From Methylomarinum vadi (lineage in GTDB: Bacteria; Pseudomonadota; Gammaproteobacteria; Methylococcales; Methylomonadaceae): a DNA stretch of 64,000 bases. The notes beneath the pieces were generated by a model. That model was not told the DNA's origin. It saw nothing but the letters and a program-made list of their open reading frames with translations, and did not search any database. Positions 1 through 9,248 of this stretch are shown here, in pieces (the first letter of the stretch is position 1; each line of letters starts with the position of its first letter). The position numbers and the translations under genes are program-made. The stretch is taken from positions 62,001 through 126,000 of the forward strand of contig NZ_JPON01000001.1 of the NCBI RefSeq assembly GCF_000733935.1, read 5' to 3'.

Positions 1-1
1 C

Positions 2-364
2 GACATGGCCAAGTCGGGCGCAGCCCCGGCTTTGACTCCCGAGGCGCTGTCCCTGCTGACCAACCACCGCTGGCCGGGCAATGTGCGCGAACTGCGCAAC
101 CTGATGGCACGCCTGGCGGTGCGCCTGCCCGAGGGCGTGCGCGAGGTTGGCGCTAATCTGCTGACGCCGATGTTGCCGGCCAGGGCGGCGGGCGTCGCGG
201 GCGTGGGCGAGGGGGTGTTGATCCCGAAGGGGACGACCCTGGCCGATGCCGAATGGTTGCTGATTGATGCCGCCCTCAAAGAGGCCGATTACAACCGCAC
301 CAAGGCGGCCAAGCTGCTCGGGATCGGCGAGCGGACGCTGCGTCGCAAGCTCAACGAGTCGTGA
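2..364 (+). CDS. Sigma-54-dependent NtrC-family response regulator, C-terminal part
   Basis: The reading frame is open at the window edge, so only the last 120 or so residues are seen. They contain the end of a sigma-54 AAA+ domain (WPGNVREL signature) and a Fis-type helix-turn-helix at the C-terminus (NRTKAAKLLGIGERTLRRKL). Proteins of this family bind upstream dyads and activate RNA polymerase-sigma-54 through ATP hydrolysis. The receiver or sensor part lies outside the window. Two sigma-54 promoters with paired dyads lie downstream in this locus (2064-2079 and 9249-9264), which makes this protein their likely activator; that link is inference. The gene ends 17 bases before the cardiolipin synthase gene. 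Confidence 0.9.
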   Translation, partial: DMAKSGAAPALTPEALSLLTNHRWPGNVRELRNLMARLAVRLPEGVREVGANLLTPMLPARAAGVAGVGEGVLIPKGTTLADAEWLLIDAALKEADYNRTKAAKLLGIGERTLRRKLNES

Positions 365-381
365 GATAAACTGGCATCGAC

Positions 382-1824
382 ATGCCGGCCTCGCTGTCTG
401 CGACTGAGATCATCTGGTTGTTGTCCTGGCTGGCCGCCCTGTTCACGGTGCCCAGCGTCCTGTTGCAGCGGGCCGGTAGGCCCATTGCGGCACTGAGCTG
501 GCTGCTCGCTCTGTTTGCGCTGCCAGGATTGGCTGTCGGTGCGTGGTGGTTGTTCGGGCGCGTTCATCTGCGCCGCAAGAAACGCCAGCGACGCCGTGCG
601 TCGCAGGAAAGCACCGCATCGCTGCTGGTGGCGCAGCAACGTCTGTCGGTGCCAGCGAAACCTTTGGCTCCTGCGCCGGGCCCCGTGAGCCGTGCGGTCA
701 CGCTACCACCAGCATTAAACGATGCGGTATTCCCGCCATCGCAGGGGAATCGGGTGTCGTTACTGCAAGACACGCCAGCGGTGCATCATGCCTGGCGAGG
801 CCTGGTGGAAGACGCCCGCCACCATCTGCACCTGCTGTTTTATCTGTGGCGGGACGATCAGACCGGCCGAGACCTGCTCAATCGTCTGGTGGCAAAAGCT
901 CGATCCGGGGTGGAAGTCCGGGTGCTCTACGACGCAGTGGGTTCGTGGCGCCTCCCTCGGTACTTTTTCGAACCCTTGACAGCCGCGGGCGGTAAAGCTG
1001 TCGCATTCCTGCCATTCAAGCTGTTTTCCAGTACCCCAACGCTGAATTTCCGCAACCATCGAAAACTGCTCATAGCAGATGGGGTGCGTGCCTACACCGG
1101 CGGCGTCAACGTCGGTGACGAGTACCTTGACTGGCAGGACATCGGTGTCTTCATCGAAGGTGCGGGCGTCAACCAATTACAGGAAGTCTTCGTTGACGAT
1201 TGGTTTTTCGCGGCGAAAGAAGAACTGGCGGCACCCGACTATTTTTGCGACCCCGGGACGGTTGTCACTGGAGGAGGGGGCGCTTTATGCGAAATCGTTG
1301 CCAGCGGTCCGGACCAGGCATTCAACGCGACCCGGGAAATGCTGTTCCTCGCCATCACCCAGTGCCGGAAACGTCTGTGGATCTCGACCCCCTATTTCGT
1401 GCCGGACGGTGCGCTGCTGTTGGCTCTGCGTACCGCCGTGTATCGAGGCGTCGATGTACGACTTTTTGTTCCGCGTGAAAGTGATGTGCCCTTGGTACAG
1501 GGCGCGTCCCGCGTGTTCTATTTCGAATTGTTGGAGGCGGGTATCAAGGTATTCGAGTTCGCCGGCATGTTGCACGCCAAGGCGGTTCTGCTGGACGATG
1601 AAGACGTGCTGATCGGCAGCGCCAACCTGGACACGCGCAGTTTTCGGCTGAACTTCGAGCTGAACACATTCGTCACAGATCCTGTATTAGCCGGGGGCCT
1701 GGCCGGCTTGTTCGAGCGGCTTCGCGCGCGTTCCCGACCGGTCGCCCCAAGTGAGCTCCTACATGCCGCGCCGCTGAGCCGTCTCAAGGATGCAATCGTC
1801 CATCTCCTGGCGCCGCTCCTGTGA
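382..1824 (+). CDS. cls: Cardiolipin synthase (phospholipase D family)
   Basis: The 480-residue protein has two hydrophobic segments at the N-terminus (about residues 8-58) followed by a basic stretch. It then carries two phospholipase D HKD motifs, HRKLLIAD near residue 227 and HAKAVLLDD near residue 398, each followed by the usual G-G/S-x-N element (GGVN, GSANLD). Enzymes of this type condense two phosphatidylglycerols into cardiolipin at the inner membrane. Length matches bacterial Cls. A membrane-lipid enzyme in a stress island suggests membrane repair. It sits between the regulator and the first sigma-54 promoter, so it is probably transcribed with the regulator and not with the chaperones. 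Confidence 0.9.
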   Translation: MPASLSATEIIWLLSWLAALFTVPSVLLQRAGRPIAALSWLLALFALPGLAVGAWWLFGRVHLRRKKRQRRRASQESTASLLVAQQRLSVPAKPLAPAPGPVSRAVTLPPALNDAVFPPSQGNRVSLLQDTPAVHHAWRGLVEDARHHLHLLFYLWRDDQTGRDLLNRLVAKARSGVEVRVLYDAVGSWRLPRYFFEPLTAAGGKAVAFLPFKLFSSTPTLNFRNHRKLLIADGVRAYTGGVNVGDEYLDWQDIGVFIEGAGVNQLQEVFVDDWFFAAKEELAAPDYFCDPGTVVTGGGGALCEIVASGPDQAFNATREMLFLAITQCRKRLWISTPYFVPDGALLLALRTAVYRGVDVRLFVPRESDVPLVQGASRVFYFELLEAGIKVFEFAGMLHAKAVLLDDEDVLIGSANLDTRSFRLNFELNTFVTDPVLAGGLAGLFERLRARSRPVAPSELLHAAPLSRLKDAIVHLLAPLL

Positions 1825-1961
1825 GGATGCTGTTGCGCTGCACTGTTTGCGGCTTGCCCCGGCCCGCTACCAGCGCTCGACTGTCTTCTTGCCACCGATG
1901 TTCCTGAGAGGGCGATACTTTCAGGCGCCCCGCGTCGCCGTATCCCGAGCACCCGGGCACC

Positions 1962-2008
1962 CGGCCACATTGGCCGCTTGTGGGTTTCCAGGCCGGCCAC
2001 TCTGACCG
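1962..2008 (+). promoter_or_regulatory. Paired dyads, candidate enhancer sites for the sigma-54 activator (set 1)
   Basis: Two 15-base dyads of the form CGGCCA-N3-TGGCCG lie at 1962-1976 (perfect) and 1994-2008 (one mismatch, TGACCG in the right arm). Their centres are 32 bases apart, about three helical turns, and the second centre is 64 bases upstream of the promoter GG. The same paired motif recurs at 9135-9183 ahead of the second sigma-54 promoter. Assigning them to the NtrC-type protein at 2-364 is inference. Confidence 0.65.
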
Positions 2009-2063
2009 CGACGTTGTACCCTGCCCACCGAGTAAAACCGCTAATAAACAGTCAGATACAGCT

Positions 2064-2079
2064 TGGTACGTTGGTTGCA
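2064..2079 (+). promoter_or_regulatory. Sigma-54 promoter P1, upstream of hsp20
   Basis: TGGTACG-N4-TTGCA matches the -24/-12 consensus with GG (2065-2066) and GC (2077-2078) separated by exactly 10 bases. The predicted start of transcription is near 2090, about 60 bases before the hsp20 start codon. The 324-base gap 1825-2148 otherwise holds only the paired dyads; no gene is supported there. Confidence 0.75.
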
Positions 2080-2148
2080 TAATATTCAGGCGCGAACAGT
2101 AGGGGCTGTGATACGGCCCGGGTTAACAATCCTGAAAGGAGGTATGTC

Positions 2149-2592
2149 ATGTTCGGTTATTTGACCGGTTTTGATCGTGATTTTTTCGACCAGTTTGAGC
2201 GCATGCGCCGCGAGATCGACGCGATGTTCGGTGATCCGGGCAGTCCGCGCGGCATCCGTTCGGTAACGGCGGGAACCTATCCGGCCATCAACATCGGCGC
2301 TTCGCCGAAGCAGGTGGATGTCTATGTGTTTGCCGCCGGCACGGATCCGAAGAGCCTGGACATCTCGCTACAACAGAACCTGCTGACGGTGTCGGGTGAA
2401 CGCAAGGTTGAGCTGCCCGAGGGTGCGCAGGCGTACCGTCGCGAACGCTTCACCGGCAGTTTTAAACGCGTCATCACCTTGCCGGACGACATCGATCCCG
2501 ACAAGGTCAACGCCATGTACAGAAATGGCGTGCTGCACATCGTCGTCCAGCGTAAGGAGGAGCTGCAGCCGCGCAAGATCGAGATCAAATGA
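2149..2592 (+). CDS. Small heat shock protein, Hsp20/IbpA family
   Basis: The 147-residue protein has an alpha-crystallin domain over about residues 40-135, including the NGVLHI motif (G-x-L) near the end of the domain and a short C-terminal tail. Small heat shock proteins bind unfolding proteins without ATP and hand them to DnaK/ClpB, both encoded downstream. The start is set by a strong AAGGAGGT ribosome site 7 bases before the ATG. It is the first gene after sigma-54 promoter P1. A second Hsp20 gene of different sequence follows after 51 bases, so pairs may co-assemble as IbpA and IbpB do. Confidence 0.93.
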   Translation: MFGYLTGFDRDFFDQFERMRREIDAMFGDPGSPRGIRSVTAGTYPAINIGASPKQVDVYVFAAGTDPKSLDISLQQNLLTVSGERKVELPEGAQAYRRERFTGSFKRVITLPDDIDPDKVNAMYRNGVLHIVVQRKEELQPRKIEIK

Positions 2593-2643
2593 CGCTTCTG
2601 CTTGAGTCCGTAACCCAGGTTTTTGAATGAGAGGAGATCCAAA

Positions 2644-3039
2644 ATGACCGACACCAAATCCATGAAGACGACCGAATCGGGCCAGGTTCAGCGCCAGGCG
2701 GAACGCGAGATAGTACTGCTACCTGCCGCAGACATCTATGAGGAAGCCACCGGCATTACCGTCAAGGCGGATCTGCCCGGCGTTTCCCGTGAGCGGCTCG
2801 AAGTACATGTCGATGGCGACACCCTGATCATCGAAGGCCAGGCAGCGATCGACATGCCGGAAGGCATGGAGGCTTTGTATGCCGATGTCAATGCCACCCG
2901 TTTCCGCCGCAGTTTTACGCTGAGCAAAGAGCTGGATGCCGACAACATCAGCGCCAAAATGAACAACGGCGAGCTGACGCTGCATCTGCCCAAGCGGGCC
3001 GAGATGCAGCCGCGCAAAATCGAGGTCAGTTTAAGCTGA
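2644..3039 (+). CDS. Small heat shock protein, Hsp20 family (second copy)
   Basis: The 131-residue protein carries an alpha-crystallin domain from about residue 30 to the end, with the NNGELTLHLPK segment carrying the G-x-L motif. An upstream in-frame TTG at 2623 would add seven residues, but those codons contain the ribosome site GAGAGGAGA, so ATG 2644 is the better start. The N-terminal arm is polar and shorter than in the preceding Hsp20. The C-terminal MQPRKIEVSLS resembles the LQPRKIEIK end of the neighbour, so the two are probably an old duplication. Confidence 0.92.
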   Translation: MTDTKSMKTTESGQVQRQAEREIVLLPAADIYEEATGITVKADLPGVSRERLEVHVDGDTLIIEGQAAIDMPEGMEALYADVNATRFRRSFTLSKELDADNISAKMNNGELTLHLPKRAEMQPRKIEVSLS

Positions 3040-3215
3040 CCAGCATCGCGCCATTGCCCCGGTAAAACCGGCCCAATCGTTTGGCAAGCCGGGATTCACC
3101 GGGGCACGCTCCTTCATCGACGTTTCCTGACACGGCGACGGGCTTGTTGATTGCCGGTCGGCCTGGCGTCCCGGCCTGTCGGGACATGGTTGCATGGTTG
3201 ATATCAGGTGGCGGT

Positions 3216-5195
3216 ATGGAACACGCTGTCGCGTTGCAACTGGTTATCGTGCTGGCCGTAGGGACGGCGCTGGTCGCCCTGTGCCTGCGTTTCGGCCTGT
3301 CGCCGATCATCGGCTATCTGATCACCGGCGTGCTGGTCGGCCCGTCAGGTGCGGGATGGCTGCCGGACGGGCCGACCACGCGCCTTCTCGCGGAACTGGG
3401 CGTGGTGCTGCTGATGTTCACCATCGGGCTTGAGTTCTCGTTGCCCAGGTTGTTGTGGGCGAAGCGGCTCGTGCTGGGCCTGGGCGGCGCCCAAGTCGTT
3501 GTGACGGCGTTGCTGTTCGGGATAGCCGGCATGGCGCTGGGTCTGACGGCAAGCCAGTCCTTCCTGATCGGTGTCGCGCTGGCGATGTCGTCGACCGCGA
3601 TCGTGCTGAAGCAGCTCGGCGAGCAGATGGAACTGCCTGCGCCCCACGGCCGGGTAGCGACCGGGATCCTGCTGTTTCAGGACATCGCCGCGGTGCCGGT
3701 GCTGGTGGTCATCCCGATCCTGGCCGGGGATACGGCGCGACTGGGCGGGGCGCTGACCCTTGCTATCGGCAAGGCCGCGCTGGTGTTTGTCGGCCTGGTG
3801 CTGGTCGGTCGCCGGGTGTTGCCGCCGGTGCTGCGCTGGGTGGCATCGACCCGGTCCTTGGAGCTGTTCATGTTGACGGCCCTGCTGATGGCTGTCGCGG
3901 CGGCGGGCGTCTCCAGCTTGGCTGGGCTGTCGCCGACCCTAGGGGCGTTCATGGCGGGGATGCTGCTCGGCGAGACCCTGTTCCGCCACCAGATCGAGGC
4001 CGACATCCGCCCGTTCCGGGATCTGATGCTGGGCTTGTTTTTCGCCACCATCGGCATGCAGGTGGATCCGGCAATCCTGCTGGGTCAACCGGGCCAGGTG
4101 GCCTTGGTGCTGCTTGCATTGGTGATCGCCAAACCTTTGATATTGCTCCCACTGGTACGTGCCATGGGCCATACCCCTGTCGACGCTGGTCGTGCGGCTA
4201 TCTCCCTGGCCCAGGGCGGGGAGTTCGGCCTACTGGTGGTGGCGACCGCGCTGGGACTGGGCGTGATCGAACCGCTTGTTGCACAGTCCCTATTGGCGGG
4301 CATCATCCTGAGCATGCTGGCAGCGCCTATGATGCTGCGCGCAAACGACCGGCTGGGGGCTGGGTGGTTTGCCCGCGACAAAGGCATCGAACCCTTGCAG
4401 GCCGAGGCCTACATCGCCGAGGCAAGCCAGGACTTCGTTCAGCACGTGATCATCTGCGGCTTCGGACGTCTGGGCCAGAACCTGTTGCGGGTTCTGACCG
4501 ACGAAGGGGTGCCCGCGCTGGCGCTGGATCTTGACCCGGAACGCATCCGTCAAGTAGCGGCGGCCGGCGTGCCCGCGATGTATGGCAACCCGGCGCATCC
4601 TGGCGTACTGCGCGCCGCGGGCATCGAGCGGGCTTTGGCGCTGGCGCTTACCCTGGAAGACGCGACTGTGGCCGTGCGTATTGTCGGCCTGGTCCGAAAC
4701 ATGGGGCTGGATCTGCCGATCCTGGCGCTCAGTACTCAGGGCCGGCATGACGAGGCGCTCGCCGAAGCCGGTGCGATGGTGTTTCCCGAGGGACTGGAAA
4801 GCAGCCTCGCGTTTGCTGGACAGCTGCTGATCATGCTGGATGTCGCACCCTCCCGGGTCGAGGCCAGGCTCAACGAGATTCGTGCCCAGGACTATGCACC
4901 GCTGCGGGCCTTCTATCATGCATCGGAAGGCGAAGGCGCTAGTGTGCAGGCTCTGGACTATCCTGAACATAAGCGTTCGGTGTTGCTTTCTGATGGCCAC
5001 CATGCCACTGGACGCACCGCGCACGAGTTGGGGCTGGAGGAGCTGGGTGTCGAATTGGTGGATGTACGGCGCGGAGCGATCAGGGTGCCGGGACGGTTGC
5101 TCGATACGCGCCTGCGCGCTGGGGATGTGTTGGTGCTGAAGGGCCGCGATGAGGCGCTTGAGCGTGCGATTTCCAGGCTCACCGAGGGTGGGTGA
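3216..5195 (+). CDS. kefB: KefB-type monovalent cation:proton antiporter (CPA2) with RCK domains
   Basis: From the chosen start the protein has 659 residues. A CPA2 exchanger domain with about 12 membrane segments fills residues 1-380. A TrkA-N/RCK domain starts near residue 408 with a Rossmann GFGRLGQN loop, and a TrkA-C domain covers about residues 560-655. KefB-type proteins release K+ in exchange for H+ to acidify the cytoplasm during electrophile stress. The frame is open further upstream (TTG at 3081), but ATG 3216 has AGGTGGCGG before it and begins right at the first membrane segment. kefB with psiE is a typical pair in transmissible stress-tolerance loci, as here. Confidence 0.9.
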   Translation: MEHAVALQLVIVLAVGTALVALCLRFGLSPIIGYLITGVLVGPSGAGWLPDGPTTRLLAELGVVLLMFTIGLEFSLPRLLWAKRLVLGLGGAQVVVTALLFGIAGMALGLTASQSFLIGVALAMSSTAIVLKQLGEQMELPAPHGRVATGILLFQDIAAVPVLVVIPILAGDTARLGGALTLAIGKAALVFVGLVLVGRRVLPPVLRWVASTRSLELFMLTALLMAVAAAGVSSLAGLSPTLGAFMAGMLLGETLFRHQIEADIRPFRDLMLGLFFATIGMQVDPAILLGQPGQVALVLLALVIAKPLILLPLVRAMGHTPVDAGRAAISLAQGGEFGLLVVATALGLGVIEPLVAQSLLAGIILSMLAAPMMLRANDRLGAGWFARDKGIEPLQAEAYIAEASQDFVQHVIICGFGRLGQNLLRVLTDEGVPALALDLDPERIRQVAAAGVPAMYGNPAHPGVLRAAGIERALALALTLEDATVAVRIVGLVRNMGLDLPILALSTQGRHDEALAEAGAMVFPEGLESSLAFAGQLLIMLDVAPSRVEARLNEIRAQDYAPLRAFYHASEGEGASVQALDYPEHKRSVLLSDGHHATGRTAHELGLEELGVELVDVRRGAIRVPGRLLDTRLRAGDVLVLKGRDEALERAISRLTEGG

Positions 5196-5243
5196 TGAAA
5201 CGCAGCGCAGTCGTTGTCGCTGTCTGATGGTAAGAGGTTGGTC

Positions 5244-5780
5244 ATGAGTCAAAAAATTGAAGACCGAAACCGCAGGCCCGAGTCGGACACCCGACGGTAT
5301 TGGGGGGTGATGAGCTTTTACGAGCGTTTCGAGCATGGGGTCGCGCTGGTGTTGAGCGCCGTGATCGCGGTGATCATTGTGATCGCCCTGTGGCGACTGA
5401 TCAGTGAGGTGTTCTCATTGCTGGTGCTCGGCGTCTTCGATCCGTTCGATCATAAGACATTTCAGCTGATCTTCGGCATGATCATGACGCTGCTCATCGC
5501 CATGGAGTTCAAGCACTCGATTATTAAAGTGCTGGAGCGCGATGCACACATCATCCAGGTTCAGACGGTCATCCTGATCGCACAGCTGGCCTTGGCTCGC
5601 AAGTTCATCATTCTGGATTTGCAAATCTACGAGGCGATGCAGATCTTTGCCCTGGGATTCGCCGTGCTGGTGCTCGCCGTCGCGCAATGGCTGATGCGCG
5701 AGCGTGATCGCGCCGAATGGCTGGGTGAGAAACAATCGCTGACCGCAGTAACGACACCGAATAAACGGGAGGAACGCTGA
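5244..5780 (+). CDS. psiE: PsiE family membrane protein
   Basis: The 178-residue protein has four predicted membrane segments between residues 25 and 150, the PsiE layout. PsiE is named for phosphate-starvation induction in E. coli; its function is unknown. ATG 5244 is chosen because AAGAGG lies 7 bases upstream; the longer frame starting at TTG 5214 has no such site. It follows kefB by 48 bases and its stop codon overlaps the grpE start by one base, so it belongs to the P1 operon. Confidence 0.85.
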   Translation: MSQKIEDRNRRPESDTRRYWGVMSFYERFEHGVALVLSAVIAVIIVIALWRLISEVFSLLVLGVFDPFDHKTFQLIFGMIMTLLIAMEFKHSIIKVLERDAHIIQVQTVILIAQLALARKFIILDLQIYEAMQIFALGFAVLVLAVAQWLMRERDRAEWLGEKQSLTAVTTPNKREER

Positions 5781-6310
5781 TGTCGGATCAGGAATCAGCG
5801 CAGCCGCTGCCGGAAGCTGCGGCGCGGAGCGGTGAAGCGGCGCTGGAGGAATGTCGCCAGGCGCTGGCGGACTGTCAACAGGAATCGGCGCGGCGTCAGG
5901 AGGCCCTGCTGCGAGCCCGTGCTGAACTCGACATTCAGCACAAACGGGCGGCCCGCGAGCTGGAAAAAGCGCATAAGTATGCAGTGGCGCGCCTGCTCGA
6001 GGCCTTATTGCCGGTGAAGGACAGTCTGGAACTCGGCCTGGACGCGGCGCAGACTGCGCCCAGCATCGACGCGCTACAAAGAGGCATGGCGCTGACACTA
6101 AAAGAGCTTGAATCGGTGCTCAATGAGTTTGGTGTCGAGGTCATCGATTCGCACGGTGAGCCCTTCGATCCGGAGCGGCATGAAGCCATCAGCGTGGCGC
6201 CGGTTGCCGAGCTGCCGCCCAACTCGGTGGCGCAGGTTCATCAGAAAGGATACCTGCTGCATGGGCGCGTGCACCGGCCGGCGCGGGTCACGGTTGCAAA
6301 ATCCCCTTAA
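5780..6310 (+). CDS. grpE: GrpE nucleotide exchange factor of DnaK
   Basis: The 176-residue protein has the GrpE order: an acidic N-terminus, a long helical stretch (about residues 20-85) and a C-terminal beta domain with PFDPERHEAI and the closing RPARVTVAK. GrpE releases ADP from DnaK and acts as a thermosensor in the chaperone cycle. GGGAGG precedes the ATG. The gene lies directly upstream of dnaK, and the co-chaperone CbpA is encoded 8 kb downstream, so the island carries its own complete DnaK system, probably additional to the host one. Confidence 0.93.
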   Translation: MSDQESAQPLPEAAARSGEAALEECRQALADCQQESARRQEALLRARAELDIQHKRAARELEKAHKYAVARLLEALLPVKDSLELGLDAAQTAPSIDALQRGMALTLKELESVLNEFGVEVIDSHGEPFDPERHEAISVAPVAELPPNSVAQVHQKGYLLHGRVHRPARVTVAKSP

Positions 6311-6415
6311 GGCGGAGAGCCCGAAGCATGAAATGCAGTGCTCAATTTCGTTGGTGTCACAGCATGAGAGGCGCGGCGAGTTACGAATTTAATATTCAAT
6401 CAGAGGAGAATAATC

Positions 6416-8350
6416 ATGGCTAAGACGATCGGTATCGATCTGGGCACCACCAATTCCTGTGTGGCGGTGATGGAGGGCGACCAGCCCAAGGTGATCGAAA
6501 ACAGCGAAGGCGGGCGCACCACACCGTCCATCGTGGCCTTCACGCCCGAGGGCGAGCTGCTGGTGGGCCAATCGGCCAAGCGCCAGGCGGTCACCAACCC
6601 GCAGAACACACTGTACGCCATCAAACGCCTGATCGGCCGTCGTTTCGACGACCCGGTGGTGCAAAAGGACGTGGGGATGGTGCCGTACAAGATCGTCAAG
6701 GCGGACAATGGCGACGCCTGGGTCGAGGTCAATGGCAAGAAAATGGCGCCACCGGAGATTTCCGCCAAGGTGCTCGCCAAGATGAAGCAGACCGCGGAAG
6801 ACTATCTTGGCGAAAAGGTCACCGAGGCGGTCATCACCGTGCCCGCCTATTTCAACGACTCGCAGCGCCAGGCCACCAAGGATGCCGGGCGCATCGCCGG
6901 ACTCGAGGTCAAGCGCATCATCAATGAGCCGACCGCGGCGGCGCTGGCCTACGGCATGGACAAAAAACGCGGCGACCAGAAGCTGGCCGTGTACGACCTG
7001 GGCGGTGGCACCTTTGATATCTCCATCATTGAGATCACCGAAGTGGACGGCGAACACCAGTTCGAGGTTCATTCGACCAACGGCGACACCTTTCTGGGAG
7101 GCGAGGATTTCGACAAGCGGCTGATCGACTTTCTGGCCGACGATTTCAAAAAGTCTCAGGGCATCGATCTGCGCGGCGATCCACTGGCCATGCAGCGGCT
7201 GAAAGAAGCGGCTGAAAAGGCCAAGATCGAACTGTCTTCCGCCCAGCAGACAGACGTTAATCTGCCTTACATTACCGCGGATTCGGCTGGCCCTAAGCAC
7301 CTGAACGTGAAGATCACGCGCTCGAAGTTCGAATCACTGGTTGAGGATTTGATCGAACGCACCATCGAGCCATGCAAGATCGCACTGAAGGATGCAGGAC
7401 TGAAGCCCTCCGAGATCGACGAGGTGATCCTGGTCGGCGGCCAGACGCGCATGCCCAAGGTGCAGGAGAAGGTTCGAGAGTTCTTCGGCAAGGAGCCACG
7501 CAAGGACGTCAACCCGGACGAGGCGGTTGCCATCGGCGCGGCCATCCAGGGCGCCGTGCTCAGCGGCGATGTTAAGGACGTGCTGTTGCTGGACGTGACG
7601 CCGTTATCGTTAGGGATCGAGACGCTTGGCGGCGTGATGACCAAGCTGATCGAGAAGAACACCACCATCCCGACCAAGGCGACCGAGGTATTCTCGACGG
7701 CCGACGACAACCAGTCCGCGGTAACCGTGCATGTGCTGCAGGGCGAGCGCGAGAAGGCGGCGGACAACAAGTCGCTCGGCCAGTTCAATCTCGAGGGTAT
7801 CCCGCCGGCACCGCGCGGCACCCCGCAGATCGAAGTGACCTTCGATATCGACGCCAACGGCATCCTCAACGTCTCTGCCAAGGACAAGGCGACCGGCAAG
7901 GAGCAGTCCATCGTCATCAAGGCCTCCAGCGGTCTCGACGAGAGCGAGGTTCAGCGCATGATCAAGGATGCGGAGGCGCACGCCGAGGAAGACCGGCGGT
8001 TCCACGACCTGGTCCAGGCCCGCAACCAGGGCGACACGCTGATCCATGCGACGCGCAAATCCATGCGGGAACTGGGTGACAAGTTGGAGACGGCCGAGAA
8101 GGAAGCGATTGAGTCGGCGATCAAGGCGCTGGAGGAGGCCATCAAGGGCGATGACAAGGCCGCGATCGAGGACAGGAGCAAGGCGCTGAGTGAAGCGTCG
8201 GCCAAGATGGCCGAAAGGCTCTATTCTCAGCAAGGGGCCGGACAGGGGCAGCAAAGCGGCGCGGGAGCGTCAGCTGGTGGTTCAGGCGCCCATGCGGGTG
8301 ATGAGGATGTCGTCGATGCGGAGTTCGAGGATGTGCCGAAGGACAAGTGA
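6416..8350 (+). CDS. dnaK: Molecular chaperone DnaK (Hsp70)
   Basis: The 644-residue protein is full length. It starts with the [10 protein letters not shown] phosphate-binding motif, has the second motif [10 protein letters not shown] near residue 195, the VGGQTRMP motif near residue 341, a peptide-binding domain from about 390 and a helical lid. It ends in a Gly/Ala-rich linker and the EFEDV-type tail. DnaK refolds proteins with GrpE and J proteins and feeds aggregates to ClpB. GAGGAG lies 8 bases before the ATG. No sigma-32 promoter is obvious in the 105-base gap after grpE, so I infer transcription from P1. A 13-bp hairpin follows the gene. Confidence 0.97.
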   Translation: MAKTIGIDLGTTNSCVAVMEGDQPKVIENSEGGRTTPSIVAFTPEGELLVGQSAKRQAVTNPQNTLYAIKRLIGRRFDDPVVQKDVGMVPYKIVKADNGDAWVEVNGKKMAPPEISAKVLAKMKQTAEDYLGEKVTEAVITVPAYFNDSQRQATKDAGRIAGLEVKRIINEPTAAALAYGMDKKRGDQKLAVYDLGGGTFDISIIEITEVDGEHQFEVHSTNGDTFLGGEDFDKRLIDFLADDFKKSQGIDLRGDPLAMQRLKEAAEKAKIELSSAQQTDVNLPYITADSAGPKHLNVKITRSKFESLVEDLIERTIEPCKIALKDAGLKPSEIDEVILVGGQTRMPKVQEKVREFFGKEPRKDVNPDEAVAIGAAIQGAVLSGDVKDVLLLDVTPLSLGIETLGGVMTKLIEKNTTIPTKATEVFSTADDNQSAVTVHVLQGEREKAADNKSLGQFNLEGIPPAPRGTPQIEVTFDIDANGILNVSAKDKATGKEQSIVIKASSGLDESEVQRMIKDAEAHAEEDRRFHDLVQARNQGDTLIHATRKSMRELGDKLETAEKEAIESAIKALEEAIKGDDKAAIEDRSKALSEASAKMAERLYSQQGAGQGQQSGAGASAGGSGAHAGDEDVVDAEFEDVPKDK

Positions 8351-8361
8351 TCCGGGCAGAG

Positions 8362-8395
8362 GCGACCAGGGCAGCCGATGGACTGCCCTGGTCGC
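8362..8395 (+). terminator. Long perfect hairpin between dnaK and marC
   Basis: A 13-base-pair uninterrupted stem (8362-8374 with 8383-8395) with an 8-base loop lies 11 bases after the dnaK stop codon. No run of T follows, so it is not a standard intrinsic terminator. It may protect the dnaK mRNA 3' end or reduce read-through into marC. Confidence 0.5.
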
Positions 8396-8429
8396 TGTCG
8401 GCCCCTAGCGAATTTCGGCGGGTGGGTGC

Positions 8430-9014
8430 ATGATCGAAAGCGCGTTGCTGCTGTTTTTGGTGATCGACCCCTTTGGCAACCTGCCTTTTGTCCTGTCGGT
8501 CATCGATAATGTGCCGATGGCCCGGTATCGTCGCATTATTCTGCGCGAGACGGCGCTGGCCTTTTTGATTCTCGCCCTGTTTGCGCTGGCCGGTGAGCGA
8601 CTTTTGGGTTACTTGAACATTGAGCAGGCGGCCATCGCGGTAGCCGGCGGGGTTATCCTGTTTTTGATCTCGCTGAAGATGATCTTTCGTTCCGCCTCGG
8701 AGATCTTCGACGACAACTACCGCGATGATCCCTTTCTGGTACCCATCGCGGTGCCATCGCTGGCTGGACCGTCGGCGATCACCGCGGTGATGATCCTGCG
8801 CACACAACAGCAAACCGCCTTCGTAACCCTCATGGTCTCCTTGTGCCTAGTGATGGTGGTCACCGCCAGTGTGTTCCTGCTCGGTCGGCAACTCAGTACA
8901 CGCCTGGGGCGGCGCGGACTACGGGCAACCGAGAAGCTAATGGGCTTGCTGCTCAATCTGGTGGCGGTCAATATGGTGTTGGTCGGTATCAGGGATTTTC
9001 TGTCTGCCGGCTGA
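8430..9014 (+). CDS. MarC family integral membrane protein
   Basis: The 194-residue protein has six predicted membrane segments and the MarC/UPF0056 pattern, with DPFGNLP near residue 12 and PSLAGPSAIT near residue 108. The biochemical role of the family is not known; the old link to multiple antibiotic resistance in E. coli was not upheld. It is the last gene of the first half of the island and is followed by the second sigma-54 regulatory region. It does not belong to the canonical stress-tolerance locus, so it may be a local addition. Confidence 0.88.
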   Translation: MIESALLLFLVIDPFGNLPFVLSVIDNVPMARYRRIILRETALAFLILALFALAGERLLGYLNIEQAAIAVAGGVILFLISLKMIFRSASEIFDDNYRDDPFLVPIAVPSLAGPSAITAVMILRTQQQTAFVTLMVSLCLVMVVTASVFLLGRQLSTRLGRRGLRATEKLMGLLLNLVAVNMVLVGIRDFLSAG

Positions 9015-9134
9015 TCCGGAGGCTCGACGTTCTTCCGACGGGTTCCACACGCCATGCGGTGCACACCCCCGATGCTCTTGAAAGGGATTTCTTGACTGGC
9101 TGATCCTGGCCCGACGTATCACTGACGGAGCCCC

Positions 9135-9183
9135 CGGCCACTCTGGCCGGTCATGGCTCGGCCGCCATCGGCCAACCTGGCCG
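9135..9183 (+). promoter_or_regulatory. Paired dyads, candidate enhancer sites for the sigma-54 activator (set 2)
   Basis: Two perfect CGGCCA-N3-TGGCCG dyads lie at 9135-9149 and 9169-9183, centres 34 bases apart. The second centre is 74 bases upstream of the promoter GG, one helical turn more than in set 1. The first dyad alone could be read as a hairpin, but it has no T run and the paired arrangement argues for a protein-binding site. Both lie in the 394-base gap 9015-9408, which holds no gene. Confidence 0.65.
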
Positions 9184-9248
9184 CATGTCTCGCTCTCTAT
9201 ACTAGAGAATCTCATCCTAACCCTTTGTATTTAGCCGTCTTCACCAAT

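Noticed and set aside
2125-2151. RNA thermometer at the first hsp20 ribosome site
   Set aside because: TCCT-GAA-AGGA could pair with the Shine-Dalgarno, but only four base pairs form. This is too weak without folding analysis.
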